Source of the DNA: Halobellus rufus | GTDB taxonomy: Archaea; Halobacteriota; Halobacteria; Halobacteriales; Haloferacaceae | Assembly (NCBI RefSeq): GCF_000739575.1 | Contig: NZ_BBJO01000014.1 | Coordinates: forward strand, 1-64,000 | Reading direction: 5' to 3' | Length of the DNA: 64,000 nt | Shown: positions 41,675 through 50,064 of the stretch, in pieces | Layout: each line of letters starts with the position of its first letter | How positions within the stretch are numbered: the first letter of the stretch is position 1 | Notes under the pieces: model-generated | What the model was told of the DNA's origin: nothing | What the model saw: only the letters and a program-made list of their open reading frames with translations | Databases searched by the model: none | Translations under genes and position numbers: made by a program

Positions 41675-42856
41675 CTATCGGTCTCGGGTCACTGTTTCAC
41701 CGGCCGGGATCGAAGTCCCGTGAGACAGTTTCACGCCGGCGTCGAGCGTGGCATCGATCCCCGTCCCGACGTCGTCGCCGACGACGACGCCGAAGTTCTG
41801 CCGACCGGTGGAGACGCGGTCGCCTTTGACCGTGACGACGACGTCGCTGCCGTCCTGACAGCGGTTGACCACCTTGAGCCCGGGGCCGAAATCGACCTCT
41901 CGCCCGACGACGCTGTCACCGACGTAGGAGTGGTGGCCGACCCGGGTATCCGCGAGGAGGACGCTGTTTTCGATCTCGACAGCGCGCTCAACGCTGACGT
42001 TCGGGCCGATGAACGTCCGTCCACGGACGTACGCGTTCGGACCGACTTCTGCGCCCGAGGAGACGACCGCTGGTCCGTCGACGACGGTCTCCTCTCGGAT
42101 CGTCGCCCCCTCCTCGACGACGACGTCTCCTCGAATCGTCGCGTCGTCGCTCACGTCGCCGTCGACCCGTCTGTCGATCGTCCCGAGTTTCCACTCGTTG
42201 GCTTCGAGGAGCTCCCACGGCCGCCCGACGTCCATCCAGCGGTCGAGCGTCACCGAGGTGACGTTGAAGTCCTCGATGACCCGTTCGAGCACGTCGGTGA
42301 GTTCGCGCTCGCCGCGTTCGCTCTCGGGAACGTCGAGCGCGTCGCGCGCCTCCGCCGGGAAGACGTACGCCCCCGCGTTCACGAGGTCGTTCTGCGGCGC
42401 GTCGGGCTTTTCGACGATGTCCGACACCGCGCCGTCGGCCACGGTCAACACCCCGTAGTTCTCCGGGTCCGGAACGCGGATGGAAGCGACGCTCGGTGCG
42501 GCCGCGAACAGTCTGTCGATGCCGTCTGGATCGTAGAGGGAGTCGCCGGAGAGGACGGCGAACGGTCCGTCGATGTGCTCTTTCGCGGCGTGAACGGCGT
42601 CTGCGGTGCCGCGCTGTTTCGATTGGACGACGTACGTGACGGGCACGTCACGGTGGGCGGTTCCGAAGTGATCTCGTACGCGCTGTTGGCCGTGACCGAC
42701 GACGAACAGGAGTTCGTCGGCCCCCGCTTCGACGGCGGCGTCAGCGGTGTGCTCGGCGATCGGCCGGCCGGCGACCGAAAGCATCGGTTTGGGCGTCGCG
42801 TTCGATAGCGGTCGCATTCGAGTCCCGCGTCCGGCGGCGAGTACGATTGCCTGCAT
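41675..42856 (-). CDS. GlmU-like bifunctional sugar-1-phosphate nucleotidyltransferase/acetyltransferase
   Basis: A 393-residue protein. The N-terminal nucleotidyltransferase domain has the signature AIVLAAGRGTRMRPL with PKPMLSVAGRP, then GDSLYD and a GAYVFP element. From residue ~240 a left-handed beta-helix follows (VEEGATIREETVV and further repeats). This is the archaeal GlmU arrangement that makes UDP-GlcNAc from glucosamine-1-phosphate; dTDP/UDP-sugar pyrophosphorylase is the alternative. The ATG is 27 bp after a perfect-looking promoter element. GlmS and GlmM are also in this window. Confidence 0.9.
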   Translation of the reverse strand: MQAIVLAAGRGTRMRPLSNATPKPMLSVAGRPIAEHTADAAVEAGADELLFVVGHGQQRVRDHFGTAHRDVPVTYVVQSKQRGTADAVHAAKEHIDGPFAVLSGDSLYDPDGIDRLFAAAPSVASIRVPDPENYGVLTVADGAVSDIVEKPDAPQNDLVNAGAYVFPAEARDALDVPESERGERELTDVLERVIEDFNVTSVTLDRWMDVGRPWELLEANEWKLGTIDRRVDGDVSDDATIRGDVVVEEGATIREETVVDGPAVVSSGAEVGPNAYVRGRTFIGPNVSVERAVEIENSVLLADTRVGHHSYVGDSVVGREVDFGPGLKVVNRCQDGSDVVVTVKGDRVSTGRQNFGVVVGDDVGTGIDATLDAGVKLSHGTSIPAGETVTRDR

Positions 42857-42883
42857 ACCCCATCGGTGCGGAACGGGGGGGCG

Positions 42884-42903
42884 TTATTATCCGTGAGATA
42901 AGC
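42884..42903 (-). promoter_or_regulatory. Locus-wide promoter element, GlmU-like copy
   Basis: + strand TTATTATC-CGTGA-GATAAGC, consensus in both arms. It is 27 bp upstream of the ATG. Confidence 0.72.
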
Positions 42904-42945
42904 GCACAGTCCCGCCACTCTGCTCGCCGGCGTTTCTGGGAGGCC

Positions 42946-44313
42946 CTATCCGTGCAGGACTCCGTGCTGCCAGAGCAGATCGCGCGCCACGGCGAGTTCC
43001 CACGTCACCGCATCCTCGAAGTGCGTCTCCTTTCGGGTCGTCTCCACGAGATACCCCGGGAGGCGGAGGTCGCCGTACACCTTGTGAACGAGTCGCGGGT
43101 GCGATCCGTCCAGGGAGTTCCCGCAGTCGAAGTCGTAGTACGTCGGGTACTCCGAGAGGTCTACGTACTGCTCGTTGACGTACTCGCAGGCACCCACCGC
43201 GTTCCCGGGCGTCGCAGCGGTCGGGAAGACGGCCTGTCCGACCTTGCCGTCGTGCTTGTAGATGCCGCTCGAACTGTGGAGGTCGACGACGACGTCCGGA
43301 TCGTGCGAACGGAGTTCCTCCCAGAGCGCGCGAGCGAGGGTCGACGTCGGCTCAGGTCCCGTGGGGAACTGCTGGTTGAGGTCGCCGTCGGTCGTGTACC
43401 GCGCTCCGATGTCGACGGCGGGCTTGTTCGCGTAGGGAACGACGACGAGTTTCCCGCCCGTCGGGCGGAGCCGAGTCACGTGCCTCGCGGCGGTGTACCC
43501 CTCCGGTTCCTCACCGTGAATCCCGCCGACGACGAACGCCGTCGGCCCGGGTCTCCCCGATTCGATGACGTACACCGGCGTCTCGTAGTCGGTCCCCGGA
43601 AGCAGCGAGTGGGTCTGAACCGACCCTTCGTTGGCCCTATCGAGGCGCTTCCGGATCCAGCCGAGTACGTCGGCGTAGTTCCCGTGCTTGTGATCGCGGA
43701 GCAGGCGGATCCGCGGCACGTCGGAGATCCCGTAGCGGACTGCTTCGTCGGTCGCGCCGCGAACGAGTGCGTCGTACCGGTCCCTGTACGCCCGGTTGGC
43801 GATCTTCGTGACGTTTCGGACGCCCGCGAGGTCCATGTAGGACTCCAGCCGGGAGTGCGTGTACGTCTTCGTCGTGAAGTTCCAGAACATGAACTCGAAG
43901 AACGTCCAGAAGTTCTCCGGTTCGACGTCCCAGACGCCGTGACCGGCGCGCGCGGCACGGGCCTCTCCCTCGTCGTCGCCGACGAGGTAGGTGTCGACGT
44001 CGTCCGGTCGATACGAGAGGAATCGGACCTCGAGATTCAGGTGGCCCGGGACCACGTATTCGCGGACGATGCGCTCCAGATTGTGCTGTACGAAGTACTG
44101 GGAGGCTTCCGAGAGGAAGTTGACGTAGACGACCAGCGTGGGATTGCTGTCGTCCGTTCCCATCGTCGGGTACAATCGATCGCTGAGGTACGGTGCGGTT
44201 CCGACGACACCCGGCGAAAAGTCGGCAGAGACGGGCTGTGCTCCGGCGGCACCGACGAGCGTGAGCCCTCCGGCGGCCGTGAGAAAACGGCGTCGAGTTA
44301 GTTGTGGATTCAC
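42946..44313 (-). CDS. Tat-secreted fusion of a cysteine-less thioredoxin fold and an AstE/M14-like zinc carboxypeptidase
   Basis: With a GTG start at 44313 the protein (455 aa) opens with an ideal Tat signal (TRRRFLTAAGG). Residues ~55-235 form a DsbA-like thioredoxin fold similar in outline to the lipoprotein at 6559 (VVYVNFLSEASQYF; ENFWTFFEFMFW; SDVPRIRLL), but the CxxC position reads SEAS, so it has no redox cysteine. Residues ~240-455 match the succinylglutamate desuccinylase/aspartoacylase branch of M14 peptidases: GGIHGEEPEG (His266, Glu269) and DLHSSSG (His346) are the zinc ligands. It would cleave an amide bond outside the cell. Other in-frame starts (44364, 44412) lack a better signal. 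Confidence 0.83.
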   Translation of the reverse strand: MNPQLTRRRFLTAAGGLTLVGAAGAQPVSADFSPGVVGTAPYLSDRLYPTMGTDDSNPTLVVYVNFLSEASQYFVQHNLERIVREYVVPGHLNLEVRFLSYRPDDVDTYLVGDDEGEARAARAGHGVWDVEPENFWTFFEFMFWNFTTKTYTHSRLESYMDLAGVRNVTKIANRAYRDRYDALVRGATDEAVRYGISDVPRIRLLRDHKHGNYADVLGWIRKRLDRANEGSVQTHSLLPGTDYETPVYVIESGRPGPTAFVVGGIHGEEPEGYTAARHVTRLRPTGGKLVVVPYANKPAVDIGARYTTDGDLNQQFPTGPEPTSTLARALWEELRSHDPDVVVDLHSSSGIYKHDGKVGQAVFPTAATPGNAVGACEYVNEQYVDLSEYPTYYDFDCGNSLDGSHPRLVHKVYGDLRLPGYLVETTRKETHFEDAVTWELAVARDLLWQHGVLHG

Positions 44314-44521
44314 TGTCGTTCGTATCGAGAGACGTGGCGGATCCCCGAGAGTAGCGTCCTTCACATATGCAGCGTTGATATAGTCGTGTGACCGACAAAC
44401 ACACCGAGTCACTCGGTTTCGGAGCCGTAGAAATAAATTCGGAATCGAGGGTCACGGATTAAACACCCTAGAGAGACCGTCGAGATCCTATTCGGTCACT
44501 GACTAGACACCGGCCTGACGC

Positions 44522-45859
44522 TCACGTTCGGTCGGGTGCCGGAGCAGGATCGGCGCGCTCTTCGACCATCGCCATCGCCTCCTCGAACAGCCCGTCGGCT
44601 TCGGCGTCGGTTCGCGCTTCGGCAGTCACTCGGACGAGCGGTTGCGTTCCGCTCGCTCGAACGAGGAACCACCCGTTGTCGGTCTCGACTCGGAGCCCGT
44701 CGCGGTCGTCGATCCCCTCGTACTCCGCGCGGAGCGGCGCTTCGACCCGGTCGAGAACGCGCCGCTTGTGGTCGGTACTGACGCTTCCCCGCCGCAGTGG
44801 GTACCCGTCTATCTCGTCGGCGAGATCTGCCAGTGGCCCACGCCGGGACACGAGTTCGACGAGTTTACACGCCGCGAGCGGGCCGTCGGGGCAGGGTGTC
44901 TCCCCGCTCCAGATCCACGCCCCCGAGGGTTCGCCGCCGAAGACGACGCCCGGTTCGGCGCAGCGCTCGGCGACGAACGTGTCGCCGACGCGAGTCCGAA
45001 CGACGTCCGCACCGACCTCGGCGACGGCGTCGTCGACCGCGAGGCTCGTGTTGACGGGAACCGCGATTCGGTCCCCGTCGGTCGCCGCCTCCCGCGCGAA
45101 CACGGACAGGAGCGTATCGCCCGCGACGACACGCCCGTCGCCGTCGACCGCGACCATCCGGTCGGCGTCCCCGTCGTGGGCGATTCCGAGGTCGGCGCCG
45201 ACGGCCTCGACGTGCGTTCGGAGCGGTCGAATCGCCTCGGCGGTCGGTTCACTGGGCCGACTGGGAAATCGCCCGTCGCGCTGTCCGTTGAGCGTCGAGA
45301 CTTCACATCCGAGGTCCGCGAGCGCGTCCGCCGTCAACCGACCGGTCCCGTTCCCGACGCCGACGACCACGGAGAGCGGAGCGTCGATATCCACGCTCGT
45401 TCGGAGCTCCTCACGGTGGCGTTCGTACGTGTCTCGTTCCCGTATGGACCCGATCCCGTCCCACGCGGCAAACTCGTATTCCTCCTCACGAACGCGGCGC
45501 TCGATACGCTCGCGTCGGTCGCGCCCGAAGGCCCGCCCGGAACTCGTCCACAACTTCACGCCGTTGTCGGTCGGCGGGTTGTGCGACGCCGTGATCGCCG
45601 CGGCGGCGTCGGCCCCCAGCCACTCTGCCGAGCGCGCAATCGTCGGCGTCGAGTTGGTCCCGATACGGATCACGTCGGCCCCGCACTCGGCGGCACCCGC
45701 GATGAACGCGTGTTCGAGCATCTCCCCGCTCGTGCGCGCGTCGCGCCCGACGACGACGAGGTCGGCCCCCTCACTCGCGAGGGCCCGTCCCAGCGACAGC
45801 GTCAGATCCGCAGTGATTTCCGCTCCGATCGGCCCGCGGACGCCACTCGTTCCGAACAT
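44522..45859 (-). CDS. glmM: Phosphoglucosamine/phosphohexose mutase
   Basis: A 445-residue alpha-D-phosphohexomutase with all motifs intact: the phospho-Ser loop TASHNP (Ser92), metal-binding DGDADR, sugar-specificity GGEPSG and the C-terminal phosphate-binding RASGTQPLVRV. The GEPSG loop suits glucosamine/mannose-type substrates. With GlmS and the GlmU-like enzyme it would supply UDP-GlcNAc. The ATG follows a promoter element by 27 bp. The symbol is assigned from family and context; phosphomannomutase activity cannot be excluded. Confidence 0.85.
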   Translation of the reverse strand: MFGTSGVRGPIGAEITADLTLSLGRALASEGADLVVVGRDARTSGEMLEHAFIAGAAECGADVIRIGTNSTPTIARSAEWLGADAAAAITASHNPPTDNGVKLWTSSGRAFGRDRRERIERRVREEEYEFAAWDGIGSIRERDTYERHREELRTSVDIDAPLSVVVGVGNGTGRLTADALADLGCEVSTLNGQRDGRFPSRPSEPTAEAIRPLRTHVEAVGADLGIAHDGDADRMVAVDGDGRVVAGDTLLSVFAREAATDGDRIAVPVNTSLAVDDAVAEVGADVVRTRVGDTFVAERCAEPGVVFGGEPSGAWIWSGETPCPDGPLAACKLVELVSRRGPLADLADEIDGYPLRRGSVSTDHKRRVLDRVEAPLRAEYEGIDDRDGLRVETDNGWFLVRASGTQPLVRVTAEARTDAEADGLFEEAMAMVEERADPAPAPDRT

Positions 45860-45886
45860 ACGCTCTCCGGAGGAACGCCCGACTCC

Positions 45887-45906
45887 TTACTATGGGAGGG
45901 GTAAGC
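45887..45906 (-). promoter_or_regulatory. Locus-wide promoter element, glmM copy
   Basis: + strand TTACTATG-GGAGG-GGTAAGC; 27 bp upstream of the ATG. Confidence 0.6.
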
Positions 45907-46146
45907 AACGGCGAGGCGCATCGCTGTACCGTCGGAGGTCGGCGGACGGCACTCCCCGTTCGACGGGGAGCACTCACTTCACGCCCAGTCGTGTCCGCTC
46001 CACGGAGATCCCCCGATTAGGGGGTTCGTAGCACCAGACGGATCGCTAGGAGGATTGTGCCGGCCCAATTTCCTGGGACGCTAGGGGGTCTTTATTTCAG
46101 CAACTATCGCGGCAGTTCATGTGGGTTGCCCTCCTTCCGTGCGACT

Positions 46147-46434
46147 ATGGAGGTTCACCAACTGACCGCTATTCAGCGCGATCTCCTTTTCGTCGTGCGA
46201 GGGATGAGCGAGTCTTCCGGACAGCGTATCAAATCGGAACTCGAAGAGACGCAGGGACGCGACCTGCTCGCGGGGCGCGTGTACACGAACCTGAATCAAC
46301 TCGTCGAATGCGGGTACGTCGAGAAGGGGAGCAAAAACGGGCGGACGAACGAGTACTCACTGACGGACGCTGGGCGTGAGGCGCTCCGGGACCGCCGATA
46401 TTGGGAGCGGCGCTACGTCTCCGGGACCAACTGA
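46147..46434 (+). CDS. PadR-family transcriptional regulator
   Basis: A 95-residue winged helix of the short PadR type used by haloarchaea: LTAIQRDLLFVVRGM, then a GRVYTNLNQLVECGYVEKG recognition/wing region and NEYSLTDAGREAL. It lacks the long C-terminal dimerisation helix. The ATG at 46147 is chosen from the family N-terminus; a TATA-like CTTTATTTC lies about 50 bp upstream. It sits next to glmM and the rhodanese gene at the right edge of the glycan locus, so it is a second candidate local regulator. Confidence 0.82.
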   Translation: MEVHQLTAIQRDLLFVVRGMSESSGQRIKSELEETQGRDLLAGRVYTNLNQLVECGYVEKGSKNGRTNEYSLTDAGREALRDRRYWERRYVSGTN

Positions 46435-46543
46435 TCGGCGTTAGGAGGGTGATACGCGGTCCTCCGAGAGCCGGAGTAACGGCTGAATCGGCCGAGTGCA
46501 CCGTCGAGTCGATCGTTCTGACGGTCGAACCACTCCGGGAACC

Positions 46544-46563
46544 GCTTACTCCGCATATAATAA
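46544..46563 (+). promoter_or_regulatory. Locus-wide promoter element, rhodanese copy
   Basis: GCTTACT-CCGCA-TATAATAA, ending 27 bp before the ATG at 46591. Confidence 0.65.
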
Positions 46564-46590
46564 ACACCCGATGCCGACTACGGCTCGGTG

Positions 46591-47601
46591 ATGACGCAAC
46601 GACAGTCGAGCCGCCGACGGTTCCTCCAGCTGAGCGGTGTAGCCACTATCGCCGGCCTCGCCGGTTGTTCCAACGGCACATCTTCGGGATCGACGACCAC
46701 CTCGAACGAGACGACGTCGTCGTCGACGGAGACGGCGACTTCCGTGCCCGAAAACCGGATGAAGGGCCCCCGAGACGGTGACGACCTCCCGAGCGACCCC
46801 GCGCCAGACGACGGGTACCCACCCGAGTTCGACACGGTTCCCGAAGAGCGCGACATCGACACGAGCTCCTACGACGTCCTGCGTCGGGAGATCGACGGTG
46901 AGACGGTCGAGGTCCCGCTCGTCCCGATCGAAGACGCCTACTACTGGTACGCACGCGGCGACGCGCGCTTCGTCGACGCACGAAGCGAAACCGGCTACGA
47001 CGTTTCGCACATCTTCGGATCGGTTCTCAGCCCGGCCCCCGACGGTCGGCGAATGGATCCGACCAACGACTGGGACACCGCAGACCGCGTCGTGACCTAC
47101 TGCCACTGCCCGCATCACCTCTCCTCGCTTCGCGCGGCGACCCTACTCACCAACGGGTTCGAGAACGTGTACGCCATCGACGAGGGGTTCCAGGCGTGGT
47201 TGGACCGGAACTACCCGCTCGCGGGCGACGACACCAACCGCGAGTACACAGTCCGCACGATCGAGGGGCGGACGGACGAGGCGGACGCCGGCGAGACAGT
47301 CTGGGCGTTCCACCCGCCCACCGACCAGGTCGAGGCCGCCGAGATCAACAGCGACGGGTCGTACACGCTCAAACTGAAGTTCGTTCAGGTTGACTCACAG
47401 AGCACAATTCAGATCGAGACGCCGAGCTACGCGATCCGCGCCCCGCTCGCTGAACTGACGAGCGGAACGGTCACGGCCGAAACGGGGCGTCCGGCCGAGC
47501 AGACGGCGACCGAGAATTCGACGACTACCAACACGACGGAGTCGTCGAATAGCTCCGAGACGTCCACGACTGACTCCTTCTCGCTTTCGACTCCGTTCTA
47601 A
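46591..47601 (+). CDS. Tat-exported rhodanese-domain lipoprotein
   Basis: A 336-residue protein: Tat signal with SRRRFLQLSG and lipobox LAGC, then a Thr/Ser-rich linker. The rhodanese-like domain (~residues 100-205; RFVDARSETGYDVSHIFGSV) has the active-site loop CHCPHHLSS. The loop holds two Cys and two His, unlike the usual C-x4-R. A beta-rich domain and a Thr/Ser tail end the protein. It may transfer sulfur or bind metal at the cell surface. Starts ATG at 46591 (GTG directly before it). Confidence 0.83.
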   Translation: MTQRQSSRRRFLQLSGVATIAGLAGCSNGTSSGSTTTSNETTSSSTETATSVPENRMKGPRDGDDLPSDPAPDDGYPPEFDTVPEERDIDTSSYDVLRREIDGETVEVPLVPIEDAYYWYARGDARFVDARSETGYDVSHIFGSVLSPAPDGRRMDPTNDWDTADRVVTYCHCPHHLSSLRAATLLTNGFENVYAIDEGFQAWLDRNYPLAGDDTNREYTVRTIEGRTDEADAGETVWAFHPPTDQVEAAEINSDGSYTLKLKFVQVDSQSTIQIETPSYAIRAPLAELTSGTVTAETGRPAEQTATENSTTTNTTESSNSSETSTTDSFSLSTPF

Positions 47602-47833
47602 GGTACCAGCCTTCGAGCGGATTTCGTCGCCCGAAACAGACACCGCAGTGACGTACTCCGGGCCACTCTCCGCGTTCCCGCAGCGGCTTCAGTTCGAGTC
47701 AGGGACGACGAGAAAGCACTCGGTCTCCGAACCCGAAAAAGAGGCGGCGACGGGGTGCCTCTGGAGTGAGTCGTCGGGGCGGGGCGTCCCGATTTCAGTC
47801 CCACTCCGTGTCAGCATACGGCAGGGTGTGGGA

Positions 47834-47853
47834 ATATTACTCGGGCGGTAAAC
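47834..47853 (-). promoter_or_regulatory. Orphan promoter element, minus orientation
   Basis: + strand ATATTACT-CGGGC-GGTAAAC. About 30 bp downstream on the minus strand is an ATG at 47804 of a 68-codon basic frame that does not look like a real protein. Confidence 0.45.
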
Positions 47854-47889
47854 ACGACCACGCGGGTGCCCGTTACAGTGGGTGAGGCC

Positions 47890-47909
47890 GCTTACTATGT
47901 GCGTAATAA
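47890..47909 (+). promoter_or_regulatory. Orphan promoter element, near-symmetric
   Basis: GCTTACT-ATGTG-CGTAATAA. It is readable in either direction because the outer bases are also partly symmetric. The + strand ATG 27 bp downstream (47936) gives only 11 codons. Confidence 0.45.
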
Positions 47910-48158
47910 TTGCGCTTCCAGCGAATCGGACAGTCGATGGACGGACCGAGAGACCGACGACACAGTCATTGATCCACGAGTGAAGTCGAACTCGTCGGTC
48001 GATTACCCCCTCGACGTGGGCGCGCACCCGACTCGACGCACGGTTCGAGTTCCTCACCGATCCCGTCGAAACGTCCCGTCCGCAGGTCAACGCGAAGCAG
48101 TGCGAGCGCCCGCCGAGAAACGAGAGACTATTTCGGAGCGAGCGGTGTAGGGCGCGGT

Positions 48159-49367
48159 ATGAGCGCTCCCGTGGTCTGTTTCCGGTGTGGTGACCGCTAC
48201 GACGACGAAACGCGGGTTCGATGTGCGTGCGGTGAACCGCTCTGGTTCGACACCCCCCGTACCGAGTTCACTTGGGAGGACTGTCCAGATATCGAGGGAA
48301 TGTGGCGCTACGAACCGCTGCTTCCGATCGACCGGCCCGAGGGGGTCGCCCGCGCCGCAGGGGGGACACCGCTCGTCAGAAGCAGCGGCCTCGATGACGC
48401 CGCCGGGTGTCGCGTGTACGTCAAAGACGAGAGCGAGAACCCGACCGGGGCGTACAAGGACCGCGGCAGTGCCGTCGCGGTCCCGTACGCCATCGAGGCG
48501 GGCAACGACGTCGTCGGCACGATCTCGTACGGGAATATGGGGATCAGCACGGCCGCCCACGCGACCAGTCTCGACCGGGAGTGTCTCGTGTTGGTACCAG
48601 AGGAGATCCCATCCGGTCGCTTGGAACTGATCGCACAGTACGAGCCGACGATCGTGCAAGTCAGCGGCGACTACGGGGCCCTGTACTCGGACGGCCTGTC
48701 TCTGTCCGAGTCGCTTCCGATATCGATTCTCGTCAGCGACGACCCCGCCCGCATCAGCGGGTACAAGACGGTCGTCTTCGAGATCTACGAGTCGCTTGCG
48801 CCCGAGACGCCCGACGCGCTCGCGCTGCCAGCGAGTTCCGGTGGGTTCGCGTCGGGCGTCTGGCGCGGGCTGTGTGACCTCAAGGCGCTCGGGCTGCTCG
48901 AAGAGCTCCCCCGGTTGTATCTCGTCCAGACCGCCGCCGCCGATCCGATAACGCGAGCCTTCGAATCGGGTGCGGCGGAACCGACGGCGCTCTCACCCGA
49001 CGAGACGGGAGAGACGATCGCGCACTCGATCGGAAATCCGGACCCGCCGAGCGGCGCTCGGGCGCTCGCGGCGGTCCGTGACACCGGCGGGGCCGTCGTG
49101 TCGGTCTCCGATGCGGAGATACGGACCGCCAAGCGGCAGTTCGCCGTCGATGGGGGGTTCTGCGTTGAACCCGCGGCGGCGACCCCGCTGGCGGGCCTCA
49201 CACGGCTGTCAGAGCGCGGTGAGATCGCGTCCGACGAGCGGGTCGTAGTCGTGCCGACCGGGACGGGGTTCAAAGAGCTCGGGGTCGGAGACGTGTCGAT
49301 CAGCACCGAGCGGACGAGCCGAGCGGACCTGCCAGAACTGCTCGAATCGCTTCTCGACGTGAACTGA
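48159..49367 (+). CDS. Threonine-synthase-like PLP enzyme
   Basis: A 402-residue fold-type II PLP enzyme. An N-terminal zinc-ribbon-like segment (CFRCGDRYDD...CACG) is common in archaeal threonine synthases. The PLP Lys lies in ENPTGAYKDRGS, and the Gly-rich loop SYGNMGISTAAHA replaces the usual SSGNTA. Later a PASSGGFASGVWRG loop and the C-terminal VPTGTGFKE bind the phosphate. Deviations from true ThrC suggest a paralog acting on a different O-phospho or beta-substituted amino acid. It stands alone after a long gap. Confidence 0.85.
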   Translation: MSAPVVCFRCGDRYDDETRVRCACGEPLWFDTPRTEFTWEDCPDIEGMWRYEPLLPIDRPEGVARAAGGTPLVRSSGLDDAAGCRVYVKDESENPTGAYKDRGSAVAVPYAIEAGNDVVGTISYGNMGISTAAHATSLDRECLVLVPEEIPSGRLELIAQYEPTIVQVSGDYGALYSDGLSLSESLPISILVSDDPARISGYKTVVFEIYESLAPETPDALALPASSGGFASGVWRGLCDLKALGLLEELPRLYLVQTAAADPITRAFESGAAEPTALSPDETGETIAHSIGNPDPPSGARALAAVRDTGGAVVSVSDAEIRTAKRQFAVDGGFCVEPAAATPLAGLTRLSERGEIASDERVVVVPTGTGFKELGVGDVSISTERTSRADLPELLESLLDVN

Positions 49368-49523
49368 GACGCCGGCTGCACCGCAGATCTCGACCCATCT
49401 CGCCGGCCTTTCACTCGCGTAGTGGAGATGACCCCACCTGCCGGAATGTCCCCGGGAGTTCAGGAACAGACAACTGACTGAGAACTCCAGTAGTGGTTTC
49501 AAAGAACGAGTCGCTTTCGGGAG

Positions 49524-49937
49524 TTACGCGTCGTCGGGCCGGGGCGCGTTTTCGTATTTGACCATCTTCTCGGGCTTGTCGGAAATCGTCTCGTAGATCC
49601 GCTGGAGCGTCTCCTCCGCGGCGAGTAGGTTGTGCTCTTCGAGGAACACTCGACCCTCCTCTGTGAGGCCGTAGAACTTCCAAGGATATCCCTGCCGGCG
49701 TTCGTCGTCGTCGAGAGATACCTGTTTCACGATGCCGGCGTCGATCAGCTTCTGGACGTGTTTGTAGACGGTAGCGGCGCTGACGCTGGGATTGAGTTCC
49801 TCGAGTTCGTACATCGAGGGCAGTTGTTTGGGGTGCTGGAGGATGTTGGTGATCAGCGCGAACCGCGTCTGTTGCGTCGCGAAGTGGACGAGTTCGCGGG
49901 TCTCCGCTCCCTCACCGGATCCCAGATCCGTGCTCAT
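49524..49937 (-). CDS. Winged-helix transcriptional regulator, probably autoregulated
   Basis: A 137-residue protein with a winged helix (residues ~15-105; FALITNILQHPKQLPSMYEL, SAATVYKHVQKLIDAGIVKQV, WKFYGLTEEGRVFLEEH) and a short acidic C-terminal helix. It belongs to the ArsR/PadR-like group. The ATG at 49937 is preferred to the in-frame start at 49964 because the latter lies inside a perfect palindrome that occupies the promoter position 27 bp upstream of 49937. Confidence 0.82.
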   Translation of the reverse strand: MSTDLGSGEGAETRELVHFATQQTRFALITNILQHPKQLPSMYELEELNPSVSAATVYKHVQKLIDAGIVKQVSLDDDERRQGYPWKFYGLTEEGRVFLEEHNLLAAEETLQRIYETISDKPEKMVKYENAPRPDDA

Positions 49938-49963
49938 ACTCCACGATATACACCCGAGCGGCA

Positions 49964-49989
49964 AGTAGTTTACTCAAGAGTAAACTACT
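49964..49989. promoter_or_regulatory. Perfect 26-bp palindromic operator
   Basis: Arms AGTAGTTTACTC and GAGTAAACTACT match base for base around a central AA. A further half-site (GGTAAAC) follows at about 49994-50000. It covers the predicted TATA position of the winged-helix gene and lies in the shared region with the divergent gene at 50065. Confidence 0.8.
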
Positions 49990-50064
49990 CTATGGTAAAC
50001 AGCACTGATTGACTCGGTGATTTACTTCATAATCCCTATCACACGGTGCTGAGAGAAAGCGTGT

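Larger units (their letters stand above)
47602..48158. other. 557-bp gap with two orphan copies of the promoter element
   Basis: No credible protein gene is found: the frames present are short, Arg/Pro/Ser-rich and unlike this genome's proteins. Two copies of the locus-wide element lie here (47834-47853 and 47890-47909), neither followed by a convincing gene at the right distance. They could drive small RNAs or be remnants of lost genes. Confidence 0.45.

Noticed and set aside
47598-47804. A 68-codon minus-strand frame 30 bp after an orphan promoter element
   Set aside because: Strongly basic, Arg/Ser/Pro-rich, no conserved motif, overlaps the rhodanese 3' end; spacing alone is not enough.
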